DNA from: Welwitschia mirabilis
Lineage: Eukaryota; Gnetophyta; Gnetopsida; Welwitschiales
Direction: 5' to 3'
DNA: 64,000 bases
Assembly: GCA_051453625.1 (NCBI GenBank)
Contig: JBOZIK010000001.1
Span: 113,469,862 to 113,533,861, forward strand
A program made the translations under genes and the position numbers. Positions 1 to 12,800 of this stretch are shown here, piece after piece. The number at the start of each line of letters is the position of its first letter. The first letter of the stretch is position 1. Below the pieces are notes generated by a model that was not told the origin of the DNA, did no database searches, and saw only the letters and a program-made list of their open reading frames with translations.

Positions 1-1101
1 AGTTGGTTATTTTAAATCCATTACTATATTTTCTTAGCATGTTTTCCTTGTTCAAATTTTTAATAAAAGATAATTTCTTGCTTAGATGAGTTTTTTCTCA
101 ATAAATTTATGCTATTTATTTTTTTAGATTTTTGGTGTTCTAAGTGTTGCTCATGTTCTTTTTATGACGAAACATTTTTATTATTCATTTTTTTCTTTAC
201 TTATTAGAATATTTCATTAATCTCTATTTTTTAAATCTAACATTACTTAGCTTTGCACTTTATTTTGAAAATTGTCCTCATTCTCACCATCCTTTATCTG
301 CCTTCTCACTCTTATTTACCTTCTTTGCTATGTTTTCTAATACAAGATGTATTACTTTTTTTTGAGGGGGCAGAACCCATTTTTATGACTTATTTTCAAA
401 ATTTTCAACTTAGTTTAGAGCTTTCATGAAATAAAATTTTTAAAATTTCATACACATTATGTATTACTTATCATATATCTATGTGATGTGTTTTATGAAC
501 CTGTTTTATAATTTTTAAATTTATCTTTTAAAAAATAAATTGGCTCATAATTATGATTTTTGACTTGGTTTTTATTAGGGACTGACAAAGGATAAGTGAA
601 GGGCTATGTTGCACTATCAATTTGTTGTTATTTGATGAGGTTTTATGAGTTGTTTTAGGAATTTTACATAGGTTTAAGTACAATTCTGAATATTTTGGAG
701 AAATGATAGAAGATCACAAAAATGTAAAATTATTATCCAAATTTAATGTATTAAAGGCATATTCTAATGCACAGATCCTTGAACAAGGATTACTGATAAA
801 AATGCTAAGTTTCTCCTCAAGAAAATGATTAAATAAAACTATCATCCCCTCCGTTGTTCCCACGATAGGTAGAACGATAATACATTTTCATGTTGATGTG
901 TACTATTGTGTCATCTATTAAAACACTTATTGAGTCATCTTTTGTAATTAGTTGTTATCCCCCATGTCATCTAGACAATAGTTAGGATGACACTGACATG
1001 TAACCAACTCTGACAGTGACCCTTGACTGTTTCATTCATTTCTGAATTGTAAATGATCACACCTTACTGCACCTTCTATTTGTCTTTTTATATCATATTT
1101 T
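1..1101. repeat. Direct repeat copy A (left copy, cut by window edge)
   Basis: This 1.1-kb stretch matches 2421-3501 along its whole length at an offset of 2400-2422 bases. For example, cattacttagctttgcac occurs in both, as do the segments around the atcatcccc motif at 841 and 3263 and the cccttgac segments at 1021 and 3421. The copies differ by many substitutions and small indels. The left end lies outside the window and the right end runs into a gap. No coding capacity is visible. The likeliest explanation is an LTR pair or a tandem duplication of a repeat, but no PBS or PPT was found between the copies. Confidence 0.7.
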
Positions 1102-1201
1102 NNNNNNNNNNNNNNNNNNNNNNNNNNNNNNNNNNNNNNNNNNNNNNNNNNNNNNNNNNNNNNNNNNNNNNNNNNNNNNNNNNNNNNNNNNNNNNNNNNN
1201 N
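1102..1201. other. Assembly gap, exactly 100 N
   Basis: A run of exactly 100 N is usually a placeholder for a gap of unknown size. It sits where repeat copy A would continue into the TATA-containing part seen in copy B, so loss of homology beyond it may be an assembly effect. Confidence 0.95.
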
Positions 1202-2420
1202 ATTTTCTATTTTTAGTTTTTATTTCTATTTGTAGTTTCTATTTTCTATTTTTGTAATAATAATCTTTCGTCTCTTGAATCATCCCCATGACAAGGTGGA
1301 CGACAGTAACTTTTGTTAAGTTTTTTAACTATCTAATAAATTTTTGTGTTTTCTGATATTTTTATATTTTCCTACCTCTTTCATCCTATCTATCATCTGG
1401 ACGATGATCAAGACGATAGTTAATAAAATGTTAATTTTTTTAATTTAAGAAAATACATTTTTATGGCTCTATTAAGATTTCTGACTTAACTGCTTGAGAA
1501 TTACAGGAAGTAAATGGGTAAAAATTGGAATTACATGAGAAACCTGTCTAAATTTTTTCTTATCTTTTTCTTTTAAAATATTATTATGGCATTACTTGAT
1601 CATTTTTCAAACTTGATTTATGTATTTATTTCTATGATTAGTCTGTTGACTTGGGAATTTCAGTAATAAGATTGGATTCACCCAATCTTAGAATATTCAC
1701 AAGTTCATGAACTTTAATTTGAAGAAAGATGCTTTATTTTTTATGTTTTTCTCAATGGTGAAAATGTCTTAGATTGTTTAAGAGTGTTCTTTTCTATCTT
1801 AATCTTATAACTTTTACCTTTGTCTTTTGGAATGTTTGGTCATGTGGAATGTTGTTTTATTTACAAAAATAAAAAGAAAAAAAATAAAAAGAAAATAAAA
1901 TAAAGACCATGATATTTTCTATTTATGATATCTCAAAAACATGATCATCATTATATTCTATTACAAGTACACCAGGGCAAATATTTCCAAGAGGATCCTT
2001 TGGTAGTGTAACATGGCAGTTATGGGAACTCCACTAGGAGATTAGTTGGCTATGCTTCGTGGGTTCTTACTTATCTAACTATGGTTATACTTCCCATATT
2101 ATGGATAATAAAGTTATATTTAAAATTTAATGCTATTAAATTATTGGTGTTATTTGTATTTTGATATGAAGGCAGAAGACTTCATTTTTAAGAAATTATT
2201 TGGTATGACCATTCATTATTAAAATTATTATACTCTAGCATCATCATAATCATTTCCTTATCAAATGGAATTTTTGTACCTTAAGTCATGCATTTTTCAC
2301 ATCAAGTGATGTTATGATTACTTTCATGGGAGTCTGCTAAGTTAAAATATCAGATCAGTTAGCTATCTTTTATTTATATTATCTTATGCCCATTCTTCTT
2401 ATTTTCTTTTGTGGTTTGGT
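1202..2420. other. Spacer between the direct repeats, no gene seen
   Basis: The first 60 bases are a low-complexity stretch of attttctattt-like words. Near 1285 a short segment (atccccatgacaaggtgg) resembles the region at 3265-3285 of the repeat unit. No coding frame or structural RNA could be supported in the rest. Confidence 0.4.
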
Positions 2421-3501
2421 TAGTTATTCCAAAGTAATTACTATATTTTCTTATCATGTTTCCCTTATTTAAGTTTTCAATAAAAGGTAATTTTTTACTT
2501 AGATAAGTGTTTTCTCTATAAATTTGTGTTTTATTTTCTTTAGACTTTTGGTGTTGTAAGTGCTACTCATGTTCTTTTTGTGATAAAAAATTTTATTATC
2601 CACTCTTTTTCTTTACTTCTCAGAGTATTTCATAAATCTATATTTTTCAAATCTGACATTACTTAGCTTTGCACTTCATTTTAAAAATTGTCCTTATTTT
2701 CATCACCTTTTGTCTACTTTCTCACTCTGGTTTACTTTCCTTGCTTTATATTCCAATACAAGACATATTTCTTTTTCTTTGGGAAGGGTAGAGACTGATT
2801 TTCATGGCTCATTTTCAAAAAAATTTAACTTAATTCCAATCTTTAATGACATAAAATTTTCAAATTTTCATACACATTATGCATTAATTGTCATTTATTT
2901 ATGTGATGTGTTTTATGAGCCTATTTTATAACTTCTAGATTTATCTTTTAAAAAACAAATTGGCTGGCAATTATGGTTTTTCCACCTAGATTTTATTAGA
3001 AACTAACAGAGGCTAAGTGGGGGCCTATGTTGCACTAGCAATTTATGATTATTTGATGGGATTTTATAAGTTGTTTTGGAGGACTTTTATACAAATTTAG
3101 GTTCATTTTTGAGTATTTTGAGGATACAAGAGGAAATATTATAAAAGTGTAATTAGTATCCAAATTTGATGTATTAAAGGCACTTTCTGATTCACAAAGA
3201 TTTAAAGAAGGATTAATGACAAAAATGCTAAGGTATCTTCAAGGAAATGATTAAATAAGACTATCATCCCCATGACAGGTAGGACAATGACTACTGATGT
3301 GGACCACTAAATCAATGATAAGTCATCGATCTAAGTTATATTTTATAATGTGCTATCATTCTTATTATCGTCCAGAATGTTGTCCGAATGACATTGACAT
3401 GTAACCAATTCTGACAGCTACCCTTGACAGTTTCGTTCATTTCTAAGTTATAAAGAAGTATGCCTTTCCGCATCTACTATTTGTCTTTTTCTATTATATG
3501 T
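2421..3501. repeat. Direct repeat copy B
   Basis: This is the partner of copy A (1-1101). The 73-codon open frame at 2710-2931 lies inside the repeat, has no counterpart frame in copy A and is taken as chance. Confidence 0.7.
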
Positions 3502-4087
3502 TGTTATAAATAAACCCCCTTTTAACTCTCCTTTCCATCTTTGTTGCACCAAAAATTCTCATGATAGCAGGTCAAAGGATGGAAGATCCATCTTAAGTGT
3601 TATAGAAAGATGTGCACTTGGTGGAGGGTTGTGTATCCTCCATTGAGACCTCACTATTTTATAACCCAGATGCTTATTTACTCATTCTTAATATAAACTC
3701 TATTTTTTCTTCTATTTGCATTGCATTATAAATTTTTTGATGACTCTTATATTCTATGTTGCCCTTGATCTAGTGACAATTTCTTAGATGATATAGATTA
3801 TCAAAGGCAATCTTCATTAAGGCTAAAAGTAAGTAGTGTTAGCTCCAGTTTGCATTTCATTTAGATTAGGTTACATTTTGCATTTTTATTTTATCTTTAT
3901 TTTTTGTTTCTATTATTCTTTTACAAAGCAATTCGAGTCTCATCTCATAGTCTTCAATGTGAATACAATATTTTGGGTCTACTCCCACTCATACTAGTGT
4001 TTTTATTATGTGAGATATCTATTTATTTTATGAATAATAGAATCCTTATGAACTTAAGCACTTACACAAATACACACCACAACAGTA
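3502..4087. repeat. LTR-like tail following repeat copy B
   Basis: Directly after copy B comes a TATA-like tgttataaataaa (3502-3514) followed by a C-rich start-site-like stretch and about 550 bases of T-rich non-coding sequence, the layout of an LTR promoter and R/U5. No matching second copy is present in the window, so assignment to an LTR is inference. It ends where the Gypsy LTR remnant begins near 4088. Confidence 0.3.
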
Positions 4088-4295
4088 AACCAAAATAAAC
4101 TAAAAATTAATTATAGGTAAATATATAATACTAATATGACCTATTTTTCTTACCATACAAAAATGCTAATATAAGAACAAGTAAAAATTAATCCTAGATT
4201 TTGTTGTATCTATTAGGTAATAATATTAAATAAAAAAGAAATATAAAAGAAACAAATAAGTGTTTAATTATAATAAAATAAGAAAGAATGTCATG
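4088..4295 (+). repeat. 5' LTR remnant (last 208 bases)
   Basis: Homologous to 13258-13479 and to about 15950-16126: all share the taaaccaaaataa...aattaattatagg block, the 'aaaaatgctaat' block and the end tcatg/tcaca just before the PBS. Sequence left of 4088 does not match the LTR, so the remaining 3.4 kb was lost or replaced. Confidence 0.75.
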
Positions 4296-4297
4296 AA

Positions 4298-4310
4298 TTA
4301 ATATTAGAAC
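4298..4310 (+). other. Degenerate primer binding site (tRNA-iMet type)
   Basis: Sequence ttaatattagaac aligns with ttggtatcagagc at 13482-13494, the standard plant initiator-Met tRNA primer site, and is followed by the same ctctaggtt. Confidence 0.7.
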
Positions 4311-5399
4311 TCTAGGTTAAATTAAATAATACTTATGTTAACCACTTATAAATTTATAAGAATATAAATCCAATTACATTTTTAACAAAATTTATTCTTA
4401 ATAATTATAAAGTTGGTTATAATTATAATAATTTTAATTTCTAATATCTATAAAGTTAGTTATATCCCTAATAATCCTAAACCCTAAGTAAAATTAATTA
4501 TATTCTTGATAATACTAGATTCTAAGATAACTCTATCTCCTAGATAAGCATGAATTTAATCTTATCTACTAATAGTCATCAATTTTATTATATCTTTAAT
4601 TTTTCTACTTTCTAAATATATACCAAATTACATTCATGTTAATCCTAATAATTATAAATATTACATTAATAATAATCTTAGTACCTTAACAATCTTAGAA
4701 TTTAATTATACTTGGCATAGTTATCAAAGTATTCATAAGGCTAACTATAACCCAACCCCTGGATGATCATTATGCTAATTATATTTATGATAATTCTAAA
4801 TTGATAAATAAACTAAGAATGATGATGAATTCAAATCATTAAAAAATTTATTACCTTATAGCTATAGAGGATAATCACTTAAAAAAAAATTATCTTAAGA
4901 ATTTAGGAGAATGACCTTATATGATTCCTTAAAGAGATTAATCTTTTGTGAGAAATATAAATACATAAATAATATATTATAATTAGATACCTTTAGAAAT
5001 ATTTAAATCTCCAACCAAGTTATTCATCCTAAATTAGATGATCACAAAACTTTAAAGTAAAAACTCATATACGTAACTTATAAACCTTATTTATTAAAAA
5101 TAAAGAAAGAAGATAAAGTTGATTATGAACTTTAAGATAAAAATAAGAATCCATCATCTCATAATGATAACAATGTTCTTCTTAAGATAGATGTCTTAGC
5201 ATTATTATTTAAACCTAGAGGCTAGGTTAGTTACACCAAGTAATCAACATCAAGAGAATTTACAATAGAGTTAGAAACCTAATCATGGAAACCAACCCCC
5301 ATTCAACCTTAAATTAGAAGCATTGATAAATACATTTATTTAGTTCCTATTACAAATAGTAAATCAAGGTTAAAATCTATAAGTGAATAATCGTAACAA
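4311..5399 (+). other. Gypsy 5' leader, non-coding
   Basis: About 1.1 kb of very AT-rich, CG-poor sequence between PBS and gag. Its first 200 bases are repeated at 13495-13688. No frame is recognisable. Confidence 0.5.
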
Positions 5400-6300
5400 T
5401 TAATCTAAGGAAGTGAGTATGAAAAAATTAATACAAATATTTACTAAGCTAAATTCACCAAAGCTTGTAGGAGGTTCAGATCCTTCCAAAGTAGAAGCAT
5501 GACTAAGTGATGTTGAAAAGGTTATAGGTACCTTAGGATGTGATTAATATGAAAACACTTCTTTAGCTATTTGTATGTTATGAGGAGAAGCTAATCTATG
5601 GTAGAAAATGAAAACGATTGACCTAGGAGATCTAGAACTTTCATGGAACAAATTTTAACACATATTTAAGCAAAGGTACATTGCCAAGTTCTATATTTAC
5701 TAGAAGATTATAGAATTCTACAATTTGAGATAAGCCCATAATATAACTATAGCATCTAATGAGTGCAAATTTGTATAATTATTAAGATATATGTTACATA
5801 TGCATTTAGATAAAGAAGTAAAGCAAATCTCTTTATTAGTAGTCTTTTTCCTTTTATTGCTATCAAAGTATTCATGTTTCAACCTGAAAGTTTAGCAAAG
5901 GATATAAAAAAGGTAAAGATAGTAGAATAAAAATGAGAAATACAATAATAATTCCTTCATGGGGGCTTATCCTTAAGAAAAATTAATCATAAATGTCTTA
6001 TCAAAATAAGAATTGGCACTTTAAAAAAAATAATGTATGTAGCAGTAATAGCAAAAATAGAAATTTTAATCAACCAAAGAAAACTCTATTTACAAAAAAG
6101 AAAAAACTAAAATGTTTCTAGTCAAAGATATGCAAGTAAGCAACTGTAGAGATCCAACTTCTAGTAAATACGTAGTCAATATCAATACCAGAACTAGGAT
6201 AATGGATATAAATACTACTATTGTAAAGGAAATAATAATGTAAGAGAATGTCAATTATGTAATATATTCCTTTTAGATAATAATAAAAAAAGCCTTAAGG
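5400..6300 (+). pseudogene. gag: Gag pseudogene of Ty3/Gypsy element
   Basis: Translation near 5461-5640 shows the retrotransposon Gag core: a PKLVGGSDPSKVEA start followed by a stop where the family has Trp, then LSDVEKVIGTLGCD, and GEANLW followed by a stop where the family has a second Trp. A decayed CCHC zinc knuckle lies at about 6204-6262 (YYYCKGN...VREC), with its first Cys changed to Tyr. Gag forms the particle in which RNA is reverse-transcribed. Stops at Trp, Gln and Arg positions fit methylation-driven transitions. It cannot make a protein. Confidence 0.75.
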
Positions 6301-7227
6301 ATTAAAAATTACTTCTCAATCAATACGATGATTTTGACCAGCAATAGATAATCAAGGGGTGAAACTTTAGAGCTTTATTATAGAAGGTAAGACTTTACTT
6401 AATAATAAAAAAGTAATTATTTTATTTGATTATGGAGCAATACATTACTTTATATCCCATATACTTATTATAAGAGAAAAATTATGTTGTGCTCCAATTG
6501 AGCGATGCATAGAGTTAGCAAATGGGTTCATGTCTAAAGTTAACCAGTAAGTACAAACTATATTTTATCCATAATTAGGGGATATTTTTAGATATAACCA
6601 ATTGTTATTAACATGTAAAAATACAACATTTTTTTCAATATGAATTAGTTAATATAGAATAGAGTAGTTATAAATTGTGAAAATCATTAAGTAAAAATGA
6701 TGAATCATGGTCAAATATTAATCTTTTAAGGTTATTACAAATCAGCAATGAAGAATTTGATTAATGCGAAGTAATAAAAAGATAAATTAATTGAAAATCA
6801 CCAATTTATATACTATATTTAAAATCAAATAGCTTAAAGGAAGGTAAAACTTTAGTAAATAATATACCAATAGTCTAAGAATATCTTGATGTATGTACAA
6901 TAGAATTACCAGAAATGTCACAACTTTAGGAAGTTGAGTTGTCCATGGAATTGATCCTAGAAATCCAACCAATTTCTAAAACATCATATAAAATTTCTCA
7001 TATATAAATAAAGAAATTAAAAACTCAACTTGAAAAAAATCTTATAAAAAGGCTTTATTCATCCTAATGTAGCATCATTGAGATCACCTACATTATTTGT
7101 AAAGAAGAAGGACAAAATACTAAGATTATTCATTGATTATAGATAACTAGATAAGGTTACCATTAAGAACAAGTATCCACTACTAAGAATAGATGATCTT
7201 TTTTATTAACTTAAAGAAGATAAGGTT

Positions 7228-7238
7228 NNNNNNNNNNN
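7228..7238. other. Short sized gap (11 N) inside RT
   Basis: With the next base, the 11 N restore the reading frame between KV and NLKSRYHQV and span the four residues expected there, so the gap length is probably correct. Confidence 0.9.
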
Positions 7239-7939
7239 TAATCTAAAATCTAGATATCATCAAGTTTGAAGTAAGGAATAATATATTCATAAAATAGTAT
7301 TTAGAAACCCCTATAAGAATTATGAGTTTACTATTATTTCTTTTGATTTAACTAACACCCTTATAGCATTTATGAGTATTATGAATTACATCTTTTAATT
7401 ACATCTTGATTTCTTTGTAATACTATTTATCGATGGTATCATCATTTCTTTCAAGACTTATGAAGAGCATGAGCAATACTTGAGAATAGTATTACAAACT
7501 TTATGGAATTGCTAATTATATGCCAACATAGGAAAATGATCTTTTTGAAAGAAATCCATTCAATTTCTAGGTTATATAGTATCCAAGAAAGGTATATTAG
7601 TGGATCAAGATAAAGTTATAGCAATCATGAAATGGCCAATACATACAAATATAACTAAGATTAGAAGCTTTCTTGGTCTTGACAAGTATTATTATCTATT
7701 CATCTTCAACTTCTCTAAGATATCTTCTTTATTAACAAGAATTTTAAAGAAAAATAAAGACTTTTAATGGATAAAAAAATCTCAGTAATCATTTTATTAT
7801 CCTAAAGAATGCTTAACTAGTACTCTAGTCTTAGTAATGCTTGATGATTTAAGGATCTTTTCAATTTATACTGATGCATCTAGAGAAGGTCCTAAAGCAG
7901 TGCTTAAATAAGATAAAAGAGCAATAGCTTATGGATTAA

Positions 7940-8039
7940 NNNNNNNNNNNNNNNNNNNNNNNNNNNNNNNNNNNNNNNNNNNNNNNNNNNNNNNNNNNNN
8001 NNNNNNNNNNNNNNNNNNNNNNNNNNNNNNNNNNNNNNN
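7940..8039. other. 100-N gap flanked by duplicated sequence
   Basis: Bases 7891-7939 before the gap and 8040-8088 after it are the same 49-base sequence with one mismatch (ggattaa versus ggatcaa). The two contig ends overlap, so the gap is probably artificial and the RNase H reading continues without missing sequence. Confidence 0.9.
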
Positions 8040-8499
8040 CCTAAAGCAGTGCTTAAATAAGATAAAAGAGCAATAGCTTATGGATCAAGACAACTTAAAA
8101 CATATGAGAGAAATTATCCTATTCATAATCTTGAATTACCTATAGTATATTTTATTTAAAATTATGAAATCATTATCTTAATGGTGTAAAGTTTCATATT
8201 TAGATAGATCATAAGAGTTTAAAATACACTTTTATTAAACCAAACTTAAATAGGTAAAGAAGATGGATAGAATTTTTATGTGATTTTGATCTAGATATAT
8301 TATATCATGAAATTAGGGAAAATAAGTAATCATAGAAATCTAAAGCCAAATTTCTATCATTATATTAAAGGAACAAAAAAGGGATGATAGTAACAAAAAT
8401 TAAATAACCATTTAGGAAAATCAATAGACTTAAAGAATTTTAGTATTAATTTTGATGATACTATCAGATTCAATGGAAGATTTTTGTCTCCTAATGTAA

Positions 8500-9790
8500 A
8501 TGGAACTAAACATAAGCTAATGTTTGAATTTAATAATCCACCTGTAGTAGGTCATCCTAGAGGAACTAAAATGTATTAAAACATGAAACAAAAATTTTGG
8601 TAATTAGGAATGAAAAAGGATATAGTAGATTTGTGTCAAGATGTTTTAATTGTCAACAAGTTAAAGCACAACATAGAAATCTATTAGGATTACTATACCC
8701 TTATGATATTCCATAATATAAATGGAATGTGATTTGCATGGATTTTATTGTAGGACTTTCAAAAACTTAAAGAGGTAATGACTCTATTATGATACTAATT
8801 GATAGAGCAACTAAATTAGCATATTCCATTCTAGTAAAATCTACTTATAATGCTAAGGATATAGCAAAAGTATATATCTAAAATTTGTTTGGTTCTATGG
8901 TATACCTTTAGTAATTATCTATTATAGAGGTTAAAAATTTAATTCTAAGTTTTAGTGAGAATTACAAATGGGTCTAGAAACTAAGTTAAATATGATCACT
9001 GCATTTCATACTCAAATAAATAATCAAGAAGAAAGAGTTAATCAAATCCTAGAAGATCTTCTTAGAGCAAGTATTCTATATAATCCAAAGAGTTGGGAAG
9101 AGTACCAATCATCAATAAAATTTACATAAAATAATAGTTATCAAATTTTAATTTAAATGGCTTTATTTGAAGGCCTATATGGTATAAAGTGTAGAGCATT
9201 TATTTCATAGATAAAACCTAAAGAAAGATTGATAATAATACCATAAATATTACAAGAAATAGAAAGTAAATTGAGAACCATTAAGAATGAGACCTAAAGA
9301 AGCAGTAAATAGATAGAAAATGTATGCAAACTATCTTTAAAGATATCTTGAGTTCAAAATAAGTTATCATATATTTCTTAAAGTGTCACCAAGGAAATCA
9401 GTAGTGAGAGGAGTTAAGAGATCAAAATTAGCTCTTCAATTCATCAGACCATTTAAAATATTAGAAATAGTTGAATCTATTGCCTATAAACTTACTCTAT
9501 CTTCTTAATTATTGTACATGCATGATGTTTTCTATGTAAGTATGCTAAGAAAGTATATTACAGATTCTTCTCATGTGTTAAATTGGTCTCACATTCAAGT
9601 GGAACTAGATTGTTCAATTATAAAGAAGCCAGAAGTAGTGCTGAATTAATGATCTATTAATTTATAAATAAGAAGATCTACCAAGTAAAGATAAAGTGAA
9701 GTAATTATAGTCTTGATAAAGCTATTTAAAATCTAGAGAAAATAATGAAAAATCAATATCTAATCTTTTCAAAACTCATAATATTTAGTT
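8500..9790 (+). pseudogene. pol: Integrase and chromodomain pseudogene
   Basis: The integrase zinc-binding region is visible at about 8545-8670 (VGHPRGTKMY..., KFW-stop-LGMKKDIVDLC, then a frameshift to CFNCQQVKAQHRN). The core follows: KWNVICMDFIVGLSKT near 8722, DSIMILIDRATKLAYS near 8782, and AFHTQINNQEERVNQILED near 9002, where the family has H-P-Q-T-D-G-Q-T-E. The C-terminal region KVSPRKSVVRGVKRSKLA and HDVFYVSMLRKYITDSSHV is followed at about 9640-9770 by a chromodomain-like segment (SNYSLDKAI-stop-NLEKIMKNQYLIF, stop at an expected Trp). Chromodomains bias chromovirus insertion toward marked chromatin. Multiple stops and indels. Confidence 0.8.
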
Positions 9791-9841
9791 AGGTGCTTTT
9801 AAGCTTTTTATATATCTTGATTCTTAGAAGTAAATCAGTCT

Positions 9842-9852
9842 AAGTGGGGTGA
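9842..9852 (+). other. Polypurine tract before 3' LTR
   Basis: aagtggggtga lies immediately before the LTR start TGTCATATCCC, the position and composition expected for the plus-strand primer of a Gypsy element. Confidence 0.75.
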
Positions 9853-12800
9853 TGTCATATCCCATATTTTTAAACTTTATTTACTTGAATATTAAGAATA
9901 TTAAGCTTTTAGTCAAATGTTTAATTATACTTATTTAAATGCCTTATTAAATAAGATTAGATTTTAAATTAATCTTAGTTTGTAATTTTCATTATTTACC
10001 ATGAAAATGATAAAAATTATGTCAAACAGTTTTTATAGGAAAAGATATCCAAATATGAAAAATTAGATAATCCCATTATGTGAGGAATTAGAATCACATG
10101 ATATAACTAATGAACTAAAAATTTCAAGAAAACATAATAATATATTCTGCATCTTACTTACTCATTTAAATTCTTGGTAAATGTGATGGGTTTATTATAT
10201 TATAAATAAATATTTTCTTCCTTTTTTTATATGATTGATAAATTTTATAAATTTTAAAATAAATGAACACTTGAATAAGTACATTCACTCTTAGCTAGAA
10301 CCAAGCATAATAAATAAGTATATTTACTCTACCATGACTTTCAGGTTTTTGAGATATGTAAGGGCACTTGGTTCATAACATACTCATTATTTTATTCATT
10401 GGAATTTAAGAGTTTCTCTCATTATACCACATGACAATTTTGAGGTTTGTACATTTATTATTTTCATGTATGTCTTAAATGAATTAAACTTACTTATAAG
10501 CCTAATGAAGGATTAAAAAAAAGTTAGCATGAGGAAATGATGCATGTAATTAACTATGCTAAATAAAGCAAAAACATTACTCACCTTAGTTAGGTGTATC
10601 AGTCATAGATATGATCTCTTTTTGTACTCAATATCACTTATTACTCATCCCACTTATCAATGCTAAATCATGTGATCTTGATACATTTCCCTTTGTTTAT
10701 CTCTATATAAAGATCCTTTTCTCTTTTGTAAAGGGAGATACTTTCCTTTTTTTCCCTATATTAGTTTATTTTCTTCTTTCCTCTATATTTATTTCATTCT
10801 ATTGCTTTTGCGGCTTGGAGCATGGAATCTTAGAGCTAAAGAACTCTTAAGCTTGGATCTTCATCAATCTTCAACTACCAAGGACTTATTAATCTTCCTA
10901 AGTAAGCTCTTTACGCATATTATCCATATGATCTTTTTTTAAGATTCTAGTAATATAATGTGATATTGTATTAGGGAATTATTTATGGGTTTTATAAAAT
11001 TATGTTATAAAATATTATTCCCTTCCATTGACTCTCATCAAGACATTGGGAAGATATGAGGGGTCTCTTATGCTTGGTGATGAAGGTTACTAATGGATGA
11101 TTATGGCCAAGTAACCAAGGGAATCACTATTTAAAAAATAAAAAATACAAAATATTTGATACTTATGTTTATTTTATACTGATATATATAAAAATATATT
11201 TTTCATCAATTATACATTAGGTCCTTTTTATAAGGGGCAAAGTATAATTCTTAAAAATCTCTTTTAGACTCATACACTTTCATGGTAATCCTAAGGCTTA
11301 TAGTAAATGGTTTTTTTTAAATTTATTGGATTTTTCTTTCTATGTTGATTTGAATTAGTAAATTTAATCAAGATGTTTTGTAGATAATTAGTTTAGCTAG
11401 TATATTCATTATTTTACTAATTTAATTTATTACATAACTAGTTGTAGAGACTTTACTATATTTCTGATAGCTAAAGCTAAATTTCTAGAATATAAGCATA
11501 GGTTAAAAATACTATAGCTTATTTATTAGTAGGTATTAAATAGTGAATTTTTTCTATAAGTTTAGGATTATTTTATGATTGTGAAAATGTGAAAATAGTA
11601 ATTTTTTTTCCATTTTCAAGAAATTCATTTGTTAAATTATGTTAGAAAATGAATGTAAAAAATAATAAGTAATAAATTTATATTTCTTTGATTAATATTT
11701 AAGATATCTAAAAACTTGGCTAGCCTAATTTGTAAGTAATTAAATAAGTCTTCCAAAATATCTTGAATCTTTAAAAACTCAAGGTATTTTGAAAGTTATG
11801 ATCGTTTTACTATAGTATAGTAGGATTATAATTTTACAAAATTTGACACTCTTTTAACCTTAAATCATGACCTTAGATATAATATTTTAGAATTATAAGA
11901 TAATAAGTTAATTTCCAATAATCCTATTATGAATATAGTTTATGAGAAGCTACTGTAATTTATTTTTTTGCTTCATAATTAAATAATTATTAATTTTTTA
12001 TTATGATATCTCCTTTGAGTATAAAAATGTTATAATTAATATTTTAAACTATGGAAATTTATTAAATAAAATTATATAGGTAATTTTAGTATACAAGATA
12101 AGTTGTCATTAGTAGCCTTAAGTTACATCTATTAGGAATAATATTTTATTAGAAAAAGTTCCTCTTTTACCTTTTTCTTTTATCTTACTTTGAATATGCA
12201 TGCTTGTAAGGATTTTTACCTTCGTAGTTTAAGTAATATAAATAGTCCTAGATTCATCATTTATTTTTTTTAACTTATGACATAGCTATGTGAGTATTGA
12301 ATAAAGTATTATGTCATAATAATTATGCTTGAGCTATGCTTTTTTACCCCTTCATTGTACCAATCTATGGAGATTACCATATGAGCATGGAAGAATGCTT
12401 CTCAGATTGGCACAACTCTAAGTGTGGATTAGTTTCCTTAAGTACATTATTAAGATGTAATTTGATACATTTTGAATATTTTTATTATTATGTAAAAAAG
12501 AAAATAATATTTTTTGTTTTAATTTTTATTATTGTAATCTTGAATATAACGATGTTCTAGTATGATTCTTTTCTCTTTTATGAGTGTTTTTATAAAATGA
12601 AATTAATCATGATTAGAATTATTATAACTAGGTAAATCCAGTAAATAACCACATTAGTTAGAATTGTATGCATGAATTTGTATGGTGTATTCATCAAACA
12701 TGACTAAATCAAGATAATCCTAATAATATTTATCCCCATACTTAGATTTCATTATCAAGGTGAGTTACATTATTTTTTTTTTAAATAATACCCTTCTAGA

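Larger units (their letters stand above)
6395..8400 (+). pseudogene. pol: Pol pseudogene, protease-RT-RNase H part
   Basis: Protease active-site region at 6412-6456 reads DYGAIHYFIS where the family has D-[ST]-G-A-T-H-x-F-I. Reverse transcriptase runs from about 7060: LFVKKKDKILRLFIDYR, then a stop where Gln is expected, then KVTIKNKYPLLRIDDLF. An 11-N gap at 7228-7238 fits exactly four missing codons. The catalytic strand reads FIDGIIISF, second Asp changed to Gly. QFLGYIVSKKGILVDQDKV follows. RNase H starts near 7855 (FSIYTDASREG) and continues after the 100-N gap with RQLKTYERNYPIHNLELPIVYF. Many stops and frameshifts; inactive. Confidence 0.85.

Noticed and set aside
10611-10850. Protein gene in the Gypsy LTR
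   Set aside because: It lies over the TATA and start-site region of an LTR and is not conserved in the other LTR copy.
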